NCBI GenBank assembly: GCA_009377645.1
Contig: WHTQ01000004.1
Span: 48,103-112,102 of the forward strand
Direction: 5' to 3'
DNA length: 64,000 nt
Origin: Micromonosporaceae bacterium
GTDB lineage: Bacteria > Actinomycetota > Actinomycetes > Mycobacteriales > Micromonosporaceae
Part shown: positions 1 to 7,793 of the stretch, in pieces
Numbering within the stretch: position 1 is the first letter of the stretch
How the letters are laid out: every line of letters starts with the position of its first letter
Notes under the pieces: generated by a model
Told to the model about the DNA's origin: nothing
What the model saw: the letters and a program-made list of their open reading frames with translations, nothing else
Databases searched by the model: none
Made by a program: the position numbers and the translations under genes

Positions 1-331
1 CCGCGGCGCCACCCACCCCGGACGTGGCCACCGCGTGCACCGGCACCTGCAGGCTGTCGATGGTGTCGACGAGGGTAAACACCGCGTCCAGGTCGCCGTC
101 CGGCGTCGCCAGGTGCAGCTGCACCGGCTCGCCGTCCGGCCCGTCCAGCGACAGCAGAGTGGCCGCGGCGGTGCCGGCCGAGCCGGCGGTCAGATGCCCG
201 TGCACGAACACGATCCGCCGCTGGTGCAGCTGCTCGGCCAGCCACGGCGCCAGCTCCGGCTCCGGCTCGGCGCCGGCCGGCACCCGCTCTGGCGGCTGCC
301 ACGGCAGCCGGGCGTGGGTCGCTGCCATCAT
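1..331 (-). CDS. ClpP-like protein lacking the catalytic serine, partial
   Basis: The C-terminal part lies beyond the left edge; about 110 N-terminal residues are visible. The region reading HLATPDGDLDAVFTLVDTID followed by VHAVATSGVGGAA resembles the ClpP/TepA crotonase-fold core (NSPGG...VGQAASMGA). At the place of the catalytic Ser (GQAASMGA in true ClpP) this protein has Val (ATSGVGGA), so it is probably not a peptidase by the usual mechanism. Actinobacteria commonly carry such degenerate ClpP paralogues. The start at 331 (ATGATG) is favoured because a TACGGT hexamer ends 7 nt upstream and no ribosome-binding site is seen. It is divergent from the aldo/keto reductase gene. The catalytic His and Asp positions are outside the window, so the call is moderate. 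Confidence 0.6.
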   Translation of the reverse strand, partial: MMAATHARLPWQPPERVPAGAEPEPELAPWLAEQLHQRRIVFVHGHLTAGSAGTAAATLLSLDGPDGEPVQLHLATPDGDLDAVFTLVDTIDSLQVPVHAVATSGVGGAA

Positions 332-338
332 GTCTGCC

Positions 339-344
339 ACCGTA
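339..344 (-). promoter_or_regulatory. Likely leaderless -10 element of the ClpP-like gene
   Basis: TACGGT (TANNNT) on the minus strand, 7 nt before the ATG at 331. No clear -35 and no Shine-Dalgarno sequence. One of a set of similar sites in this window. Confidence 0.4.
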
Positions 345-373
345 CGCCGGACCGGCCGGGCACAATCGAAACC

Positions 374-1138
374 ATGGCAGAAGCAGTGACGCTGACCGGC
401 GGGGTGGCGATGCCGCTGATCGGGTTCGGGACCTGGCCGTTGCGCGGCCGGGCCGCGTACGAGGCGGTCCGGTACGCGCTGTCGGTGGGCTACCGGCACC
501 TCGACACCGCGACCATGTACCGCAACGAGGCGGAGGTGGGCCGGGCGGTACGCGACAGCGGGCTACCCCGCCAGGAGGTGTTCCTCACCACCAAGCTGCA
601 GCGGGGCGACGCCGGCCGGGAGCGGGCGATGATCGGGGCGAGCCTGCGGGCGCTGGGCACCGACTACCTGGATCTGTGGCTGATCCACGCCCCGCCGGGC
701 CGGGACGCCGGGCGGTCCACCTGGCAGGAGTTCCGGGCGGTGCGGGACGAGGGGCTGACCCGGGCGATCGGGGTCAGCAACTACGGCCTGGACCAGCTCG
801 ACCTGCTGGCCCGGGAGACCGGTGAGATGCCGGCGGTCAACCAGATCCGGTGGAGCCCACCGCTGCACGACCCGGACACGCTAGCCGGGCACCGGCAGCG
901 CGGGGTGGTGCTGGAGGGCTACAGCCCGCTGAAGGCGACCCGGCTGGGTGACCCGGTGCTGACCGGGATCGCGCAGCGGCACGGGGTGACCGCCGCGCAG
1001 GTGGTGCTGCGGTGGCACCTGGAGCACCAGATCCCGGTGATCCCGAAGTCGGGCAACCGGGACCGGATCGCGGCCAACCTAGACCTGTTCGGGTTCACGC
1101 TCGACGCCGGCGAGCTGGCCCGGATCGACGCCCTCTGA
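374..1138 (+). CDS. Aldo/keto reductase, short form
   Basis: A 254-residue NADPH-dependent oxidoreductase of the AKR fold (AKR5-like, 2,5-diketo-gluconate reductase type), predicted cytosolic, reducing aldehydes or ketones; the substrate cannot be read from sequence. The catalytic tetrad is intact: Asp44 and Tyr49 (HLDTATMYRNE), Lys74 (LTTKLQRGD) and His105 (LWLIHAPPG). The C-terminal phosphate-binding motif IPVIPKSGNRDRI, which contacts the NADPH 2'-phosphate, is present. The start is the ATG at 374; an in-frame open stretch extends further 5' but has no family similarity and runs antisense through the ClpP-like gene. CACAAT ends 7 nt before the ATG, so this mRNA may also be leaderless. Confidence 0.9.
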   Translation: MAEAVTLTGGVAMPLIGFGTWPLRGRAAYEAVRYALSVGYRHLDTATMYRNEAEVGRAVRDSGLPRQEVFLTTKLQRGDAGRERAMIGASLRALGTDYLDLWLIHAPPGRDAGRSTWQEFRAVRDEGLTRAIGVSNYGLDQLDLLARETGEMPAVNQIRWSPPLHDPDTLAGHRQRGVVLEGYSPLKATRLGDPVLTGIAQRHGVTAAQVVLRWHLEHQIPVIPKSGNRDRIAANLDLFGFTLDAGELARIDAL

Positions 1139-1154
1139 ACCGGTAGGAGCGGTC

Positions 1155-2471
1155 GTGGACGGTCGGTCGGACGTCGTGATCGATCTCGGGGCACCGGAAC
1201 CGGGCCGGCCCGGCGCCAAGCAGCGGCTGCGCGGGTGGTGGTGGCGGCGCCGCCGGGTGGTGCTCCCGAGCCTGGCCGGCGGGCTGGTCCTGGCCCTCGT
1301 GTCCGGCTCGGCGGCACCGCTGCCGGACCGGGTGAGCATCCCGCTGCCGACCGGCGACGACAGCAGGTTCGACATTATCGGGAACCTGGCGTTCGTGGCC
1401 GAGTCACGGACCCGGTGGGGCGCCTACGACCTGGCCACCGGAGCCCGCCGGTGGTCGCTGGAGCGGCCGGACGCGGACCGGGTCGGCCTGGTCGCCATCG
1501 GCGGCGTGCTGGTCGACCACCGGTCCGGGTTCGGTCGCGGGCTGGACCCGGACACCGGGGACGGGCTCTGGTCCGGCGCCGCCCAGGACCGGGCCGGGTC
1601 CAGCTCCTGGTCGATCTTCCAGGCGGTCGCCGGGGCCGGTGTCGGGGTGGTCACCGGACACCACTGGTCCACTCCGGACGGCCTGGCGCACCGGTTCTAC
1701 GGCGTCGACCTGGTCACCGGGCAGGTGCGCTGGGAAGCGGTGCCGGACGCGGCGGTGCGGGTGCGGCTGGTGGGCCAGCCGCCGCTGGTGGTCAGCGTCG
1801 CGACCGACGGGTGGGTACAGCTGCGCTCGCTGCGGACCGGGGCGGTGCGCGCCGGCCGCCGGCTGCCGGCCGGGACCGGGGACCAGCTGACCGTCGCCGG
1901 CGACCGGCTGGTGCTGGCTACCGAGGGACCGGCCGGGATGGTGCTGCGCGGGTACCCGCTGGGTACGCTCGCGGACGGCTGGGAACGGGTGGTGCCGCCA
2001 CCACCGACCGGTGGGCGGTGGCAGCCGGTGCAGCGGTGCGGGTCGATGGTGTGCGTCGGCGCTCTGGACCGGGTGGTGGTCGACCCGATGACCGGGCGGG
2101 TGGCGTGGACGATCGATGCCGGACGGCGGCGGCTGGTGCAGCCGGTCGGGGACCGGTTCCTGGCCTTCGACCGGCGGGGCGAGCTGAGCGGGCTGCTGGA
2201 CGCCCGGACCGGCCGGCTGATCCGGTCGCTGGCTGGCTGGCGGGCGGCGTTGCCGGGGGAGGCGGCGGGTCCTGGAGCGGCCCGGGACCGGCTGGTGCTG
2301 ACCCGTCCCGCCCCGGGCCCGCGTACCCGGGTGGTGGCGCTCGACCTGACCAGCGCGACCCTCGCCGACCTGGGCGAGCTGCCGGGGCGGCCGGAGCGCT
2401 GCCAGCCCTACGACGGTGGCCTGGTCTGCCAGCAGCATGACCGGCTCTGGGTGTGGAGCCTGCCGCGCTGA
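1155..2471 (+). CDS. Membrane-anchored PQQ-like beta-propeller protein
   Basis: 438 residues. A basic, Trp-rich cytoplasmic tail (residues 1-34) precedes one membrane segment (about 35-52), then an extracytoplasmic domain with repeated blades of the quinoprotein/PQQ-like type, for example WGAYDLATGARRWSLERP, FYGVDLVTGQVRWEA and VVVDPMTGRVAWTID, where a strand ends in W after a TG turn. Such propellers usually act as binding or scaffold domains; no PQQ-enzyme active site is visible, so an enzymatic role is not supported. The GTG start at 1155 follows AGGAGC. It lies directly upstream of a two-component pair in the same orientation, which may hint at an envelope-sensing partnership, but this is inference. 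Confidence 0.75.
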   Translation: MDGRSDVVIDLGAPEPGRPGAKQRLRGWWWRRRRVVLPSLAGGLVLALVSGSAAPLPDRVSIPLPTGDDSRFDIIGNLAFVAESRTRWGAYDLATGARRWSLERPDADRVGLVAIGGVLVDHRSGFGRGLDPDTGDGLWSGAAQDRAGSSSWSIFQAVAGAGVGVVTGHHWSTPDGLAHRFYGVDLVTGQVRWEAVPDAAVRVRLVGQPPLVVSVATDGWVQLRSLRTGAVRAGRRLPAGTGDQLTVAGDRLVLATEGPAGMVLRGYPLGTLADGWERVVPPPPTGGRWQPVQRCGSMVCVGALDRVVVDPMTGRVAWTIDAGRRRLVQPVGDRFLAFDRRGELSGLLDARTGRLIRSLAGWRAALPGEAAGPGAARDRLVLTRPAPGPRTRVVALDLTSATLADLGELPGRPERCQPYDGGLVCQQHDRLWVWSLPR

Positions 2472-2484
2472 CCCGGACGGGCGC

Positions 2485-2490
2485 TAGGTT
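2485..2490 (+). promoter_or_regulatory. Likely leaderless -10 element of the response regulator gene
   Basis: TAGGTT followed by exactly 6 nt and the ATG at 2497; no Shine-Dalgarno sequence. Suggests that the two-component operon has its own promoter overlapping the end of the upstream gene. Confidence 0.45.
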
Positions 2491-2496
2491 GGGCGG

Positions 2497-3189
2497 ATGC
2501 GGGTGCTGGTCGTGGAGGACGAGCGCAACCTCGCGGACGCGATCGCGCGCGGGCTGCGCCGGCAGGGGATGGCGGTGGACGTCGCGTACGACGGCGACAC
2601 CGGTCATGAAATGTCGTACGTGACCCGGTATGACGTGGTGGTGCTGGACCGGGACCTGCCCGGGGTGCACGGTGACCAGATCTGCGCCGACCTGGCCGCC
2701 TCCGGGGCGCTCACCCGGGTGCTGATGCTCACCGCGTCGGCCAGCGTGGACGACCGGGTGGAGGGGCTGCAGCTGGGCGCGGACGACTACCTGCCCAAGC
2801 CGTTCGCCTTCAACGAGCTGGCGGCCCGGGTCCGCGCGCTGGGGCGGCGGGCCACCCCAGCGGCGCCGCCGGTGTTCGAGGTCGCCGGGCTGGTGCTCGA
2901 CCCGGCCAAGCGCTCGGTGACCCGGGGCGGTGTCCCGGTCGACCTGACCCGGAAGGAGTTCGGCGTGCTGGAGGCGCTGCTGTCCGCCCGCGGGGCGGTG
3001 GTGTCCAGTGAGGAGCTGCTGGAGCGGGTCTGGGACGCGAACGCGGATCCGTTCACCACGACGGTACGGGTGACGGTGCGCTCGCTGCGTCGCAAGCTCG
3101 GCGACCCGCCGCTGATCGAGACCGTGGTCGGCTCCGGCTACCGGGTCCCGGTGCCGGAGGCAGACGAGCCGGCCGACGACTCGCCGTGA
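2497..3189 (+). CDS. OmpR/PhoB-family response regulator
   Basis: 230 residues. The receiver domain (about 1-118) has the acidic pair Glu7/Asp8 (VVEDE), phospho-acceptor Asp51 (VVVLDRDLPG), the conserved Thr79 (LMLTASAS) and Lys101 (YLPKPF). A winged-helix DNA-binding domain follows (about 130-220), with the typical VDLTRKEFGVLEALL and VTVRSLRRKLG segments. Phosphorylation by the partner kinase should control binding to direct-repeat operators. The stop codon overlaps the kinase start (GTGA), so the two proteins are translationally coupled. Nothing in the window identifies the regulon. Confidence 0.95.
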   Translation: MRVLVVEDERNLADAIARGLRRQGMAVDVAYDGDTGHEMSYVTRYDVVVLDRDLPGVHGDQICADLAASGALTRVLMLTASASVDDRVEGLQLGADDYLPKPFAFNELAARVRALGRRATPAAPPVFEVAGLVLDPAKRSVTRGGVPVDLTRKEFGVLEALLSARGAVVSSEELLERVWDANADPFTTTVRVTVRSLRRKLGDPPLIETVVGSGYRVPVPEADEPADDSP

Positions 3190-4286
3190 CCGTCTACCGG
3201 ACCGGCCGTCCCCGGCTGCGGCCCACGCTGCGGCTGCGGCTGGCCCTGCTCAACGGGGGTCTGCTGGTCGGGCTCGGGACGGTGCTGATCGCGCTGGACT
3301 GGCTGCTGTGGGGCGGCTCGGCCCCGCTGGCCGGCTACGGCGCGTTGACCATGCTGGCGGTCGTCGCGGTCGGCGTGGCCGGGGCGTGGGTGCTGGCCGG
3401 GCGGGCGCTGCGGCGGCTGCACCAGGTCACCGCGACCGCCCGGCGGCTCGGGGAGGAGACGCTGGACCAGCGGATCCGGTACGAGGGCGCGAACGACGAG
3501 GTGGCCGAGCTGGCCGGCACCTTCGACGCGATGCTGGACCGGCTGGCCGAGGCGTTCGAGGCGCAGAAGCGGTTCGTCGCCAACGCCTCGCACGAGCTGC
3601 GGACTCCGCTGGCGGTGATGCGCACCGAGGTGGACGTGACGCTGGACGACCCGGAGGCGGACCTGGCGGAGTACCGGCGGATGGCCCGGGTGGTCCGCGA
3701 CGCTTCCGAGCGGGCGAACACGCTGGTCGACGCGTTGCTGGTGCTGGCCCGCAGCGAGGCCCAGTCTGGCCGGCGGCTGGTCCGCAAGGTCGCCGCCGAC
3801 CTGGCCGCCGGTGCCGCGGCGGCGGCGACCGCGGCCGAGAAGGAGGCCGGCCGGCTCAGCCTGCAGGTGACCCGCCGGCTCGACCCGGCGCCGGTGGTCG
3901 GCGACCCGAGCCTGCTGGAGCGGCTGGCCGGCAACCTGGTCGAGAACGCGGTGCGCTACAACCACCTGCACGGACAGCTCTGGGTCACCACCTCGACCCA
4001 CGGCGGGCAGGCCCGGCTGGTGGTGTCGAACACCGGGTTCGAAGTGGACCCGGCGGACGTACCGGGCCTGTTCGAGCCGTTCCGCCGGGGCGGGCGGGAC
4101 CGCACCGGGGTGCGCGGCGCCGGGCTTGGTCTGGCGATCGTCCGGGCGGTCTGCGACGCGCACGGCGGCTCGGTGACCGCCCGGGCGCGCTCCGGCGGTG
4201 GGCTGGAGGTCACGGTCAGCCTGCCGGCCGCCGAGACCACGCCGGTGCTGGCCGGCACCGCCGCCGTCCGCCCGGTCGAGGGCTAA
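3186..4286 (+). CDS. Two-component sensor histidine kinase with HAMP domain
   Basis: 366 residues. Two membrane segments (about 18-43 and 52-72) are separated by only about eight residues, so there is no real extracytoplasmic sensor domain; this is the layout of intramembrane-sensing kinases. A HAMP linker (about 73-125) follows. The H-box FVANASHELRTPLAV carries His136; the N-box LVENAVRYN (Asn254) and the G-box GAGLGLAIV complete the HATPase domain. The GTG start overlaps the regulator stop by 4 bp. It likely senses membrane or drug stress or a partner membrane protein; the beta-propeller protein upstream is one candidate partner by position only. Confidence 0.95.
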   Translation: MTVYRTGRPRLRPTLRLRLALLNGGLLVGLGTVLIALDWLLWGGSAPLAGYGALTMLAVVAVGVAGAWVLAGRALRRLHQVTATARRLGEETLDQRIRYEGANDEVAELAGTFDAMLDRLAEAFEAQKRFVANASHELRTPLAVMRTEVDVTLDDPEADLAEYRRMARVVRDASERANTLVDALLVLARSEAQSGRRLVRKVAADLAAGAAAAATAAEKEAGRLSLQVTRRLDPAPVVGDPSLLERLAGNLVENAVRYNHLHGQLWVTTSTHGGQARLVVSNTGFEVDPADVPGLFEPFRRGGRDRTGVRGAGLGLAIVRAVCDAHGGSVTARARSGGGLEVTVSLPAAETTPVLAGTAAVRPVEG

Positions 4287-4379
4287 GTCTCGCTCAAGTG
4301 GTGCCCGGACTCCGGGAGGCACTGGCGGCCACGAAGTACTGTGCGAGCACGCGCGCGTGTGGAGGGAGGGGCTCCGCGG

Positions 4380-5723
4380 ATGTCGTTCCAGGACGAGCTG
4401 GAGCCGAAGGTCGCCGAGATCGACCGGCTGGCGAGGGAGATGTACGACCTCTACCTCGGGGTCTTCGGGCTCAAGGGTGGCGAGGACGGCCAGCTGGTGG
4501 AGGACCCGGACGAGTTCGCGGCGGTCGCGGACTTCAGCATGGAGGAGGAGCAGGAGAAGTACGCCGAGTTCCTATCGTTCCTGGACGACGTGAAGGCCCG
4601 GTTCGAGAAGTACTACGACCTCGACCCGCTCGACCTCACGATCCTGACCTACAGCCTGGGCGGGCATGGCGGCGGGGCGGTCGCCAGCCCGGTGCCGAGC
4701 ACCGTCCACGGCCGGATCCAGTACGCCGACGACACCTGGATGCGCCCGGTGCTGGAGATGATCACCGAGGAGGACTGGTCGGGCGGCGCCGCACTGACGT
4801 TCCGGGACGACTTCGTCGCCCCGTTCCACCGGGCGGCGCTGCAGCAGATGGCGTGCACCAGCATCCTCGCGATGGGCGCGCAGGCGTTCCACGACGCGGT
4901 GACCAGCATCCAGGACGACCTGCTGGAGATCGCCGACGCCGGGATCGCCCGGCTCAGCGGAGACTACGGTGGTGGCGGCAGCGGGGGGTTCTTCACCGTC
5001 GTGTCCTTCATCGCCGGGGCGGTCGGCCTGTTCCTGCCGACCGGCGCCTCGCAGGTCGCGGGCGTCATCTCGCTCGGGTCCGGGGTCGCCTCGGTGTTCG
5101 CGGGCATCGACGACTCGGACGAGCGGCGGGAGTGGACGATCAGCGGCGTCAACGCCCCGATGATCCTGGAGTCGATCTGGGACAACCTGCTTGAGCTGGA
5201 CGAGATCATTGCCGGCAAGGACGAGCAGATGGCCGACGGGCTGGAGCAGGACCTGGACAGCCCGACCGCCTTCTCGAGCGCCGACCTCCGGCTGCCGGAG
5301 CCGACCGGCCTCGACTCGGACGGGTTCGGGGACCTGACGGTCGACACGGTGGTGGCCGGCGTCCCGATCTCCGAGAACAAGGTGGTCGTGTCGATCGTCT
5401 CGCTCTACGAGGCCGGCTACCGCAACCTGCCGTACGCGGCCTACCAGTACGAGCAGGCGGTCGCGGAGCTGGTCGAGCCGCTGCCCGGCACCCTCTCCCG
5501 GCACTTCTACCGGTCGAGGCTGGCCTTCCAGCTGGCCCGGGCGCGGCTGCGGGTGGCGGTGAGCGGCATCCGCTGGCACCTGACCAACTCCGGCGAGGCG
5601 CTGGTGCAGATCGCCACCGACTACGAGCTGACCGACGAGCGGGGCGCCGAGGTGTTGCGGCAGATCGGGGAGATCCACCCGCCGATCCTGTCGGACCCGG
5701 TGGGGCCGGGGGGGTACTACTGA
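4380..5723 (+). CDS. Hypothetical protein with WXG100-like segment and central hydrophobic region
   Basis: 447 residues, start at the ATG preceded by GGAGGGAGGG. The N-terminal 90 residues are acidic and helical. Residues about 131-165 read EDWSGGAALTFRDDFVAPF followed by a helix; this WxG.AA..F pattern resembles the turn of WXG100 (ESX-type) helical hairpins seen in large actinobacterial fusion proteins. A glycine-rich hinge (about 195-203) leads into a hydrophobic stretch (about 203-242) that could be one or two membrane segments. The C-terminal third is soluble and helical, ending in a proline/glycine tail. No ESX ATPase or partner is in the window. I do not recognise a named family; secretion or toxin delivery would be speculation. 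Confidence 0.7.
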   Translation: MSFQDELEPKVAEIDRLAREMYDLYLGVFGLKGGEDGQLVEDPDEFAAVADFSMEEEQEKYAEFLSFLDDVKARFEKYYDLDPLDLTILTYSLGGHGGGAVASPVPSTVHGRIQYADDTWMRPVLEMITEEDWSGGAALTFRDDFVAPFHRAALQQMACTSILAMGAQAFHDAVTSIQDDLLEIADAGIARLSGDYGGGGSGGFFTVVSFIAGAVGLFLPTGASQVAGVISLGSGVASVFAGIDDSDERREWTISGVNAPMILESIWDNLLELDEIIAGKDEQMADGLEQDLDSPTAFSSADLRLPEPTGLDSDGFGDLTVDTVVAGVPISENKVVVSIVSLYEAGYRNLPYAAYQYEQAVAELVEPLPGTLSRHFYRSRLAFQLARARLRVAVSGIRWHLTNSGEALVQIATDYELTDERGAEVLRQIGEIHPPILSDPVGPGGYY

Positions 5724-5735
5724 CAGGCGGCGGGG

Positions 5736-7793
5736 TCAGGCGGGCGGGCCGAACCGGGCACCGGTGACCCGCTCGGCGACCCCGGACTGGTCCAGGTAGG
5801 GGGTGATCCCGCCCAGGTGGAACGGCCAGCCCGCCCCGAGGATCAGGCACAGGTCGAGGTCGCGCCGGTCGGCGACCACCCGCTCGTCGAGCATCCGAGC
5901 GATCTCGTCCGCGAGCGCCGCCAGCGCCCGATCCCGCACCTGGTCGCCGGTCAGCGGTGAGTCGCCGGTCTTCAGCAGCGCCACCAGCTCCGGGTCCAGC
6001 TCACCCTCCTCGGTGAGCAGCGTGCGCTGCCCGGACTCCGCGATCCGGCCCAGGTTCTCGCTGACCCCGAACCGGTCCGGGAACGCGTCGTGCAGGATCT
6101 GGGCGATGTGGTGGGTGACCGGGGCGCCGACCAGGTTCAGCAGCGCCAGCGGCCGCATCGGCAGCCCCAGCGGGTCCAGCGCCGAGTCGGCAACCGCCAC
6201 CGGGGTGCCGGCGTCGATCGCCGCGAACACCTCGCTCAGGAACCGGAACAGCAGCCGGTTCACCACGAACGCCGGCGCGTCGGCCACCAGCACGCAGGAC
6301 TTCTTCAGCTGCTTGCCGACCGCGAACGCGGTGGCCAGGGTCGGGTCGTCGGTGCACTCCGCCCGCACCACCTCGACCAGCGGCATCACCGCCACCGGGT
6401 TGAAGAAGTGCAGCCCGACCACCCGCTCCGGGTGCGCCAGACCAGCCGCCATCGCGGTCACCGACAGCGAGGAGGTGTTGGTGGCCAGCACGCACTGCGG
6501 CCCGACGACCTGCTCCAGCTCCGCGAACACCCGCTGCTTGACGACCAGGTCCTCGAAGACCGCCTCGATGACCAGGTCGGCGTCGGCGAAGCCGGCCGCC
6601 TTGTCGGTGCTACCCGTGACGAGAGCGCGGACCTTGGCCGCCTTGCCTTCGCTGAGCCGACCCTTGCCGGCCAGCTTCTCGACCTCCTTGTGTACATAGG
6701 AGACCCCGGCGTCCACCCGCGGCTGGTCCAGGTCGGTGAGCACCACCGGCACCTCCAGCCGGCGGGCGAACAGCAGCGCCAGCTGGGAGGCCATCAGGCC
6801 GGCCCCGACGATGCCGACCTTGCCGACCTCCCGGGCCAGCCCGGCGTCCGGAGCACCGGCCGGCCGCTTCGCCCGCCGCTGCACCAGGTCGAACGCGTAC
6901 AGCCCGTTCCGGAGCTGGTCGCCGAGCAGCAGCTCGGCCAGCGCCTCCTGCTCGGCCGCCGCCGCCTCGGACAGCGGTGCGTCCTTCGCCAGGGCCAGCA
7001 GGTCCAGCGCCCGGTACGCGGACCGGACCGCACCGTGCAGCCGCTGGTCGAGCTGCTGCCGGGCGAAGAACAGCACGCCCTCCCACAGCTCCCGGTCGAC
7101 CTCCGGCCGGTCCACAGTGACCTCCCCGCGGACCACCCCCGCGGCCCATTCCAGCGAACGCTCCAGGAAGTCGGCCGGCTCCAGCAGCAGGTCGACCAGG
7201 CCCAGCTCGGCGGCCTGCTCCGGGCGCAGCATCCGGTTCTGCTGCAACGGGTTCTGGATGATGACCTGGGCCGCGGCGGCGATCCCGACCAGGTTCGGCA
7301 GCAGCCAGGTGCCACCCCACGCCGGCACCAGCCCGAGCATCACCTCCGGCAGCGCCAGCGCCCGGGCCCCGCCGGACAGGGTGCGGTAGTGGCAGTGCAG
7401 CGCCAGCTCCAGCCCGCCGCCCATCGCCGCCCCGTTGACGAACCCGAACGTCGGCACCGGCGCGTCCCGCAGCATCCCGAACACCTGGTGCCCGCGCCGG
7501 CCCAGCTCCCGCGCCTGCTCCGGGTCGCGTACCGCGGGCATGCCGGTGAGGTCCGCGCCGACGCTGAACACGTATGGCTTGCCGGTGACCGCCAGGAACG
7601 CCGGCTCGGCCGCCAGCGCCTCGGTGACCGCCTGCTCCAGACTGGCCAGCCCGGCCGGCCCGAACGTGTTCGGCTTGCGGTGGTCGTGCCCGTTGTCCAG
7701 TGTGATCAGTGCGGCCGGGCGGTCCAGCCCGGGCACCGGCACCATCCGCAGCAGCGACCGGGTGACCACCTCGTCCGGGTACGCAGTGCTCAT
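5736..7793 (-). CDS. FadB-like enoyl-CoA hydratase/3-hydroxyacyl-CoA dehydrogenase
   Basis: 685 residues carrying out two steps of fatty-acid beta-oxidation in the cytosol. The N-terminal crotonase domain has the oxyanion motif GGGLELALHC and the region ALALPEVMLGLVP with the hydratase Glu. The NAD-binding Rossmann fold starts at VGIVGAGLMASQLA, and the dehydrogenase His lies in GLHFFNPVAVMPLVEVV. Two C-terminal 3HCDH repeats follow (FVVNRLLFRFLSE). The ATG at 7793 overlaps the thiolase stop by 4 bp (ATGA), so this is the second gene of a coupled alpha/beta operon transcribed right to left. Confidence 0.95.
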   Translation of the reverse strand: MSTAYPDEVVTRSLLRMVPVPGLDRPAALITLDNGHDHRKPNTFGPAGLASLEQAVTEALAAEPAFLAVTGKPYVFSVGADLTGMPAVRDPEQARELGRRGHQVFGMLRDAPVPTFGFVNGAAMGGGLELALHCHYRTLSGGARALALPEVMLGLVPAWGGTWLLPNLVGIAAAAQVIIQNPLQQNRMLRPEQAAELGLVDLLLEPADFLERSLEWAAGVVRGEVTVDRPEVDRELWEGVLFFARQQLDQRLHGAVRSAYRALDLLALAKDAPLSEAAAAEQEALAELLLGDQLRNGLYAFDLVQRRAKRPAGAPDAGLAREVGKVGIVGAGLMASQLALLFARRLEVPVVLTDLDQPRVDAGVSYVHKEVEKLAGKGRLSEGKAAKVRALVTGSTDKAAGFADADLVIEAVFEDLVVKQRVFAELEQVVGPQCVLATNTSSLSVTAMAAGLAHPERVVGLHFFNPVAVMPLVEVVRAECTDDPTLATAFAVGKQLKKSCVLVADAPAFVVNRLLFRFLSEVFAAIDAGTPVAVADSALDPLGLPMRPLALLNLVGAPVTHHIAQILHDAFPDRFGVSENLGRIAESGQRTLLTEEGELDPELVALLKTGDSPLTGDQVRDRALAALADEIARMLDERVVADRRDLDLCLILGAGWPFHLGGITPYLDQSGVAERVTGARFGPPA

